Part shown: in pieces, positions 60,905 to 62,413 of the stretch
Layout of the letters: each line of letters starts with the position of its first letter
Position numbering within the stretch: the stretch's first letter is position 1
From: Modestobacter muralis
GTDB lineage: Bacteria > Actinomycetota > Actinomycetes > Mycobacteriales > Geodermatophilaceae
Direction of reading: 5' to 3'
Assembly (NCBI RefSeq): GCF_010682105.1
Contig: NZ_JAAGWH010000011.1
Span: forward strand, 1 to 62,413
DNA: 62,413 bases
Notes under the pieces: model-generated
Told to the model about the DNA's origin: nothing
The model's input: the letters and a program-made list of their open reading frames with translations, nothing else
Databases searched by the model: none
Position numbers and translations under genes: made by a program

Positions 60905-61402
60905 TCAGGGCAGCCGGACGACGCGTGCGGGGAGCTCGTGCAGGTCGTCCAGCTGGAGGACGGTGGTCGCCTCGGCCAGGCCGGCCTGCGGCCAGGAGAC
61001 GGTGAGCCGGAGTCGGCCGTCGGCAGGCAGCCGCCCGATCCAGTAGCTGGTCTCGGACTCGAAGGAGTCCGGCCGGGCCGAGCTGTGCGACCTCCCCGGG
61101 TCGGCGGTCCGCTCCTCGCCGTCCGCGCCGACGGTCAGCAGGAGGCCGGTCCAGGGGTCGGTGCCCACCGCACCGCGCGCCGGCGCGGTGACGCGGTGGC
61201 GGTCCAGCTCGCGGCCGGCGGCCTCGGCCTGCACTCCGTCGGCGCGCACCACCAGGGGCAGGTGGAGGCCGTCGGGGTGGGCGAGGACGTGGCGCAGTGC
61301 GGCGGTGATGCCGGGCGACCGAGCCAGGACGACGGGGCCGTGGACGACGACGCCCAGTTCGTCGCGCGGAGTCGGCGCTGACGGCCAGCGGAGCCGGGGC
61401 AT
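60905..61402 (-). CDS. Conserved hypothetical protein (165 aa)
   Basis: ATG 61402 is chosen; the frame continues upstream only because the tandem repeats there are open. Sequence features: DELGVVVHGPVVLARSPGIT, LVVRADGVQAEAAGRELDRH, ESETSYWIGRLPADGRLRLT and SWPQAGLAEATTVLQLDDLH. Mixed beta protein without signal or TM, unrecognised family. Its stop is 4 bp from the convergent monooxygenase stop. The first ~10 residues (MPRLRWPSAP) are encoded within a decayed copy of the neighbouring 101-bp repeat, so the true start may lie slightly downstream. Confidence 0.7.
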   Translation of the reverse strand: MPRLRWPSAPTPRDELGVVVHGPVVLARSPGITAALRHVLAHPDGLHLPLVVRADGVQAEAAGRELDRHRVTAPARGAVGTDPWTGLLLTVGADGEERTADPGRSHSSARPDSFESETSYWIGRLPADGRLRLTVSWPQAGLAEATTVLQLDDLHELPARVVRLP

Positions 61403-61660
61403 GCACGGATCCTGCACCCTGGGGCAGGCACCGCACGGGTCGTGCGTCCCGGCCGGTCGTCTGGGGCGGCCTCGTCGTGCTGGCGACCGGCGGAGCCGGG
61501 GCGCCACCGCGTCCTGGCCTCCCGGGAGGTGCTCGCAGGGTCGTGCGTCTCGGCCGGTGGTCTGGGGCGGCCTCGTCGGTGCTGACGACCGGCGGAGCCG
61601 GGGCGCCACCGCATCCTGGCCTCCGCGGAGGTGCTCGCTGGGTCGTGGGCGCCTCGGTCC
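61387..61660. repeat. Tandem ~101-bp imperfect direct repeat
   Basis: GGGTCGTGCGTC begins at 61437 and 61538, and GGGTCGTGGGC at 61640, giving spacings of 101 and 102 bp. Each unit contains CTGGGGCGGCCTCGTCG and CGGCGGAGCCGGGGCGCCACC, then TCCTGGCCTCC. A shorter, degenerate leading copy (GCGGAGCCGGGGCATGCAC..) at about 61390 overlaps the 5' end of the hypothetical gene. Open frames across it (PRLRRSPA-like repeats) are artefacts. 61661-61756 shows nothing further. Confidence 0.8.
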
Positions 61661-61756
61661 GCTCCACAGGACGGCGGCGTACGGACGGCGCCAGACGCGG
61701 CGTCTAGTAGCTGTTCAGACGTGCGTCGACCCCTCAAAACTGTCGTACCCCTCGCC

Positions 61757-61762
61757 TACGTT
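61757..61762 (+). promoter_or_regulatory. -10 element of a probable leaderless DUF222 transcript
   Basis: TACGTT ends 6 nt before GTG 61769, with no ribosome site in between. The arrangement is the same as at 21207. Confidence 0.5.
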
Positions 61763-61768
61763 CGGAGT

Positions 61769-62413
61769 GTGTTCAGCGGCTATGGGGTGGGTGTGACGGT
61801 CGTCGACCGTGCCGAACTCCTGCCTGTCCTGCCGCCGCCTCCGGCGGGGGTGACGCGGCGTCGGTCGCGGTTGGCGGAGCTGCTCGGGCCTGCGTCGTTC
61901 TCGGAGTCTGAGCTGGTGCGGGAGATGGGTGCGGTCGCTGATGGCCGGGGTCAGTTGGCGGCCTATGACGCGGTGCTGATCGCGCAACTGGCTGCCCGGC
62001 GGCCGGCGCAGACCGACCTGACCGAGGCCGAACCGGGTCACGGGGTGGAGGGCTGGTCACCGGCCCGGACACCTGGGGTGAGTGAGTTCGTGGTCGACGA
62101 GTTGGCGCTGATGCGGGGGATCTCGTTGGCGGCGGCGACGGGGTTGGTGGAGCGGTCGTTGGCGCTGGTGCGCGAGCTGCCCGCCACCTGGGGTGCGTTG
62201 GCGGACGGGTTGGTCGACGAGCCGCGGGCGAACGCGATCGTGCGGGCGCTGGCCGGTCAGTCGCAGGCCGCCGGTGGCCAGGTGGAGCCGGCGGTCGTGG
62301 CCGAGGTCGAGGCCCAGGCGCTGGCGTGGGCGCGTGCGGGGGAAACGCCGGTCCGGCTGCAGGAGCGCACCGCGGCCGCACTGATCGCCGTCGATGCTGC
62401 GGCGGCTGACCGG
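61769..62413 (+). CDS. DUF222 / 13E12-repeat protein (probable HNH endonuclease), 3' end cut by window edge
   Basis: 215 residues visible. The DUF222 region shows RSRLAELLGPASFSESELVR, MGAVADGRGQLAAYDAVLIA, FVVDELALMRGISLAAATGL and ERTAALIAVDAAAADR-type segments. Full-length family members end with an HNH nuclease domain, expected beyond the edge. These genes are multicopy in Geodermatophilaceae and mycobacteria (13E12 elements) and are suspected mobile or selfish nucleases. Codon use differs from the neighbours (many TTG, CCT, GCG, GGG), a sign of separate history. Confidence 0.88.
   Translation, partial: MFSGYGVGVTVVDRAELLPVLPPPPAGVTRRRSRLAELLGPASFSESELVREMGAVADGRGQLAAYDAVLIAQLAARRPAQTDLTEAEPGHGVEGWSPARTPGVSEFVVDELALMRGISLAAATGLVERSLALVRELPATWGALADGLVDEPRANAIVRALAGQSQAAGGQVEPAVVAEVEAQALAWARAGETPVRLQERTAAALIAVDAAAADR

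Noticed and set aside
61387-61660. Possible CRISPR array
   Set aside because: The repeating unit is about 101 bp with no short conserved repeat plus variable spacers, and no cas genes are present.
61477-61796. Repeat-bearing ORFs suggestive of a repeat protein
   Set aside because: All units derive from the 101-bp DNA repeat and are open in several frames on both strands.

Overview
The window is very GC-rich actinobacterial DNA (48 of 60 bases are G or C in 7501-7560). Genes are dense, with many GTG starts and 1- or 4-nt start/stop overlaps. A DUF222-type gene at the right edge with distinct codon use, together with the overall gene content, fits Geodermatophilaceae (Blastococcus, Geodermatophilus or Modestobacter). 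The genus is an inference. I see no rRNA, tRNA, CRISPR array, IS transposase or phage genes.

Layout. 0-10 kb: an edge-truncated Baeyer-Villiger-type monooxygenase divergent from a PucR regulator; a Gly-rich protein; a relic region holding a decayed copy of a gene that is intact about 2.7 kb further on, with a lower-GC secreted MopE-motif protein between the two copies; a phytase-like secreted esterase; and a zinc alcohol dehydrogenase with a conserved partner. 10-19.8 kb: a run of minus-strand genes comprising a potassium channel with two RCK domains, DUF6394, a G6PDH-like dehydrogenase lacking a canonical lysine, an SDR epimerase, a zinc ADH, a DUF59 protein and an amidohydrolase. This run is divergent from an AcoR/MimR-like GAF-AAA-Fis regulator, with a perfect palindrome in the shared promoter region. 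The last part resembles the accessory genes of propane monooxygenase (prm/mim) clusters, but no monooxygenase subunits are present. 19.8-23.3 kb: SDR debris and a TetR / saccharopine-dehydrogenase-like / aldo-keto reductase island. 23.5-26.6 kb: M20 peptidase, Mug-type glycosylase and an LPG-synthase-type membrane protein.

26.7-34.2 kb is a sugar locus: ROK regulator, ABC ATPase, permease, lipoprotein binding protein, Gfo/Idh/MocA oxidoreductase and a xylose-isomerase-like TIM barrel. 34.3-39 kb carries a methyltransferase, a LuxR regulator, a PnuC transporter and a serine/threonine dehydratase.

39-53.8 kb is the most intriguing part. It is a catabolic super-cluster with two VAO-type FAD oxidases, a PDR/VanB-type flavin and 2Fe-2S reductase without an oxygenase, a cytosine-deaminase-like hydrolase, an NMT1/Tau-type ABC importer, two further amidohydrolases (one lacking two of the four expected metal ligands), a VOC protein and a creatininase-family hydrolase. 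I infer uptake and dismantling of an N-heterocycle, possibly pyrimidine-like. No regulator gene lies within it. A perfect inverted repeat sits in its central divergent promoter region, and a 124-bp tandem palindromic repeat lies between the creatininase and second oxidase genes.

53.8-62.4 kb: alditol oxidase, ArsR with SRPBCC, an LLM flavin oxidoreductase, a PAS-GGDEF cyclase, a phenol-hydroxylase-type FAD monooxygenase, a hypothetical gene whose 5' end merges into a 101-bp tandem repeat, and the DUF222 gene cut by the window edge.
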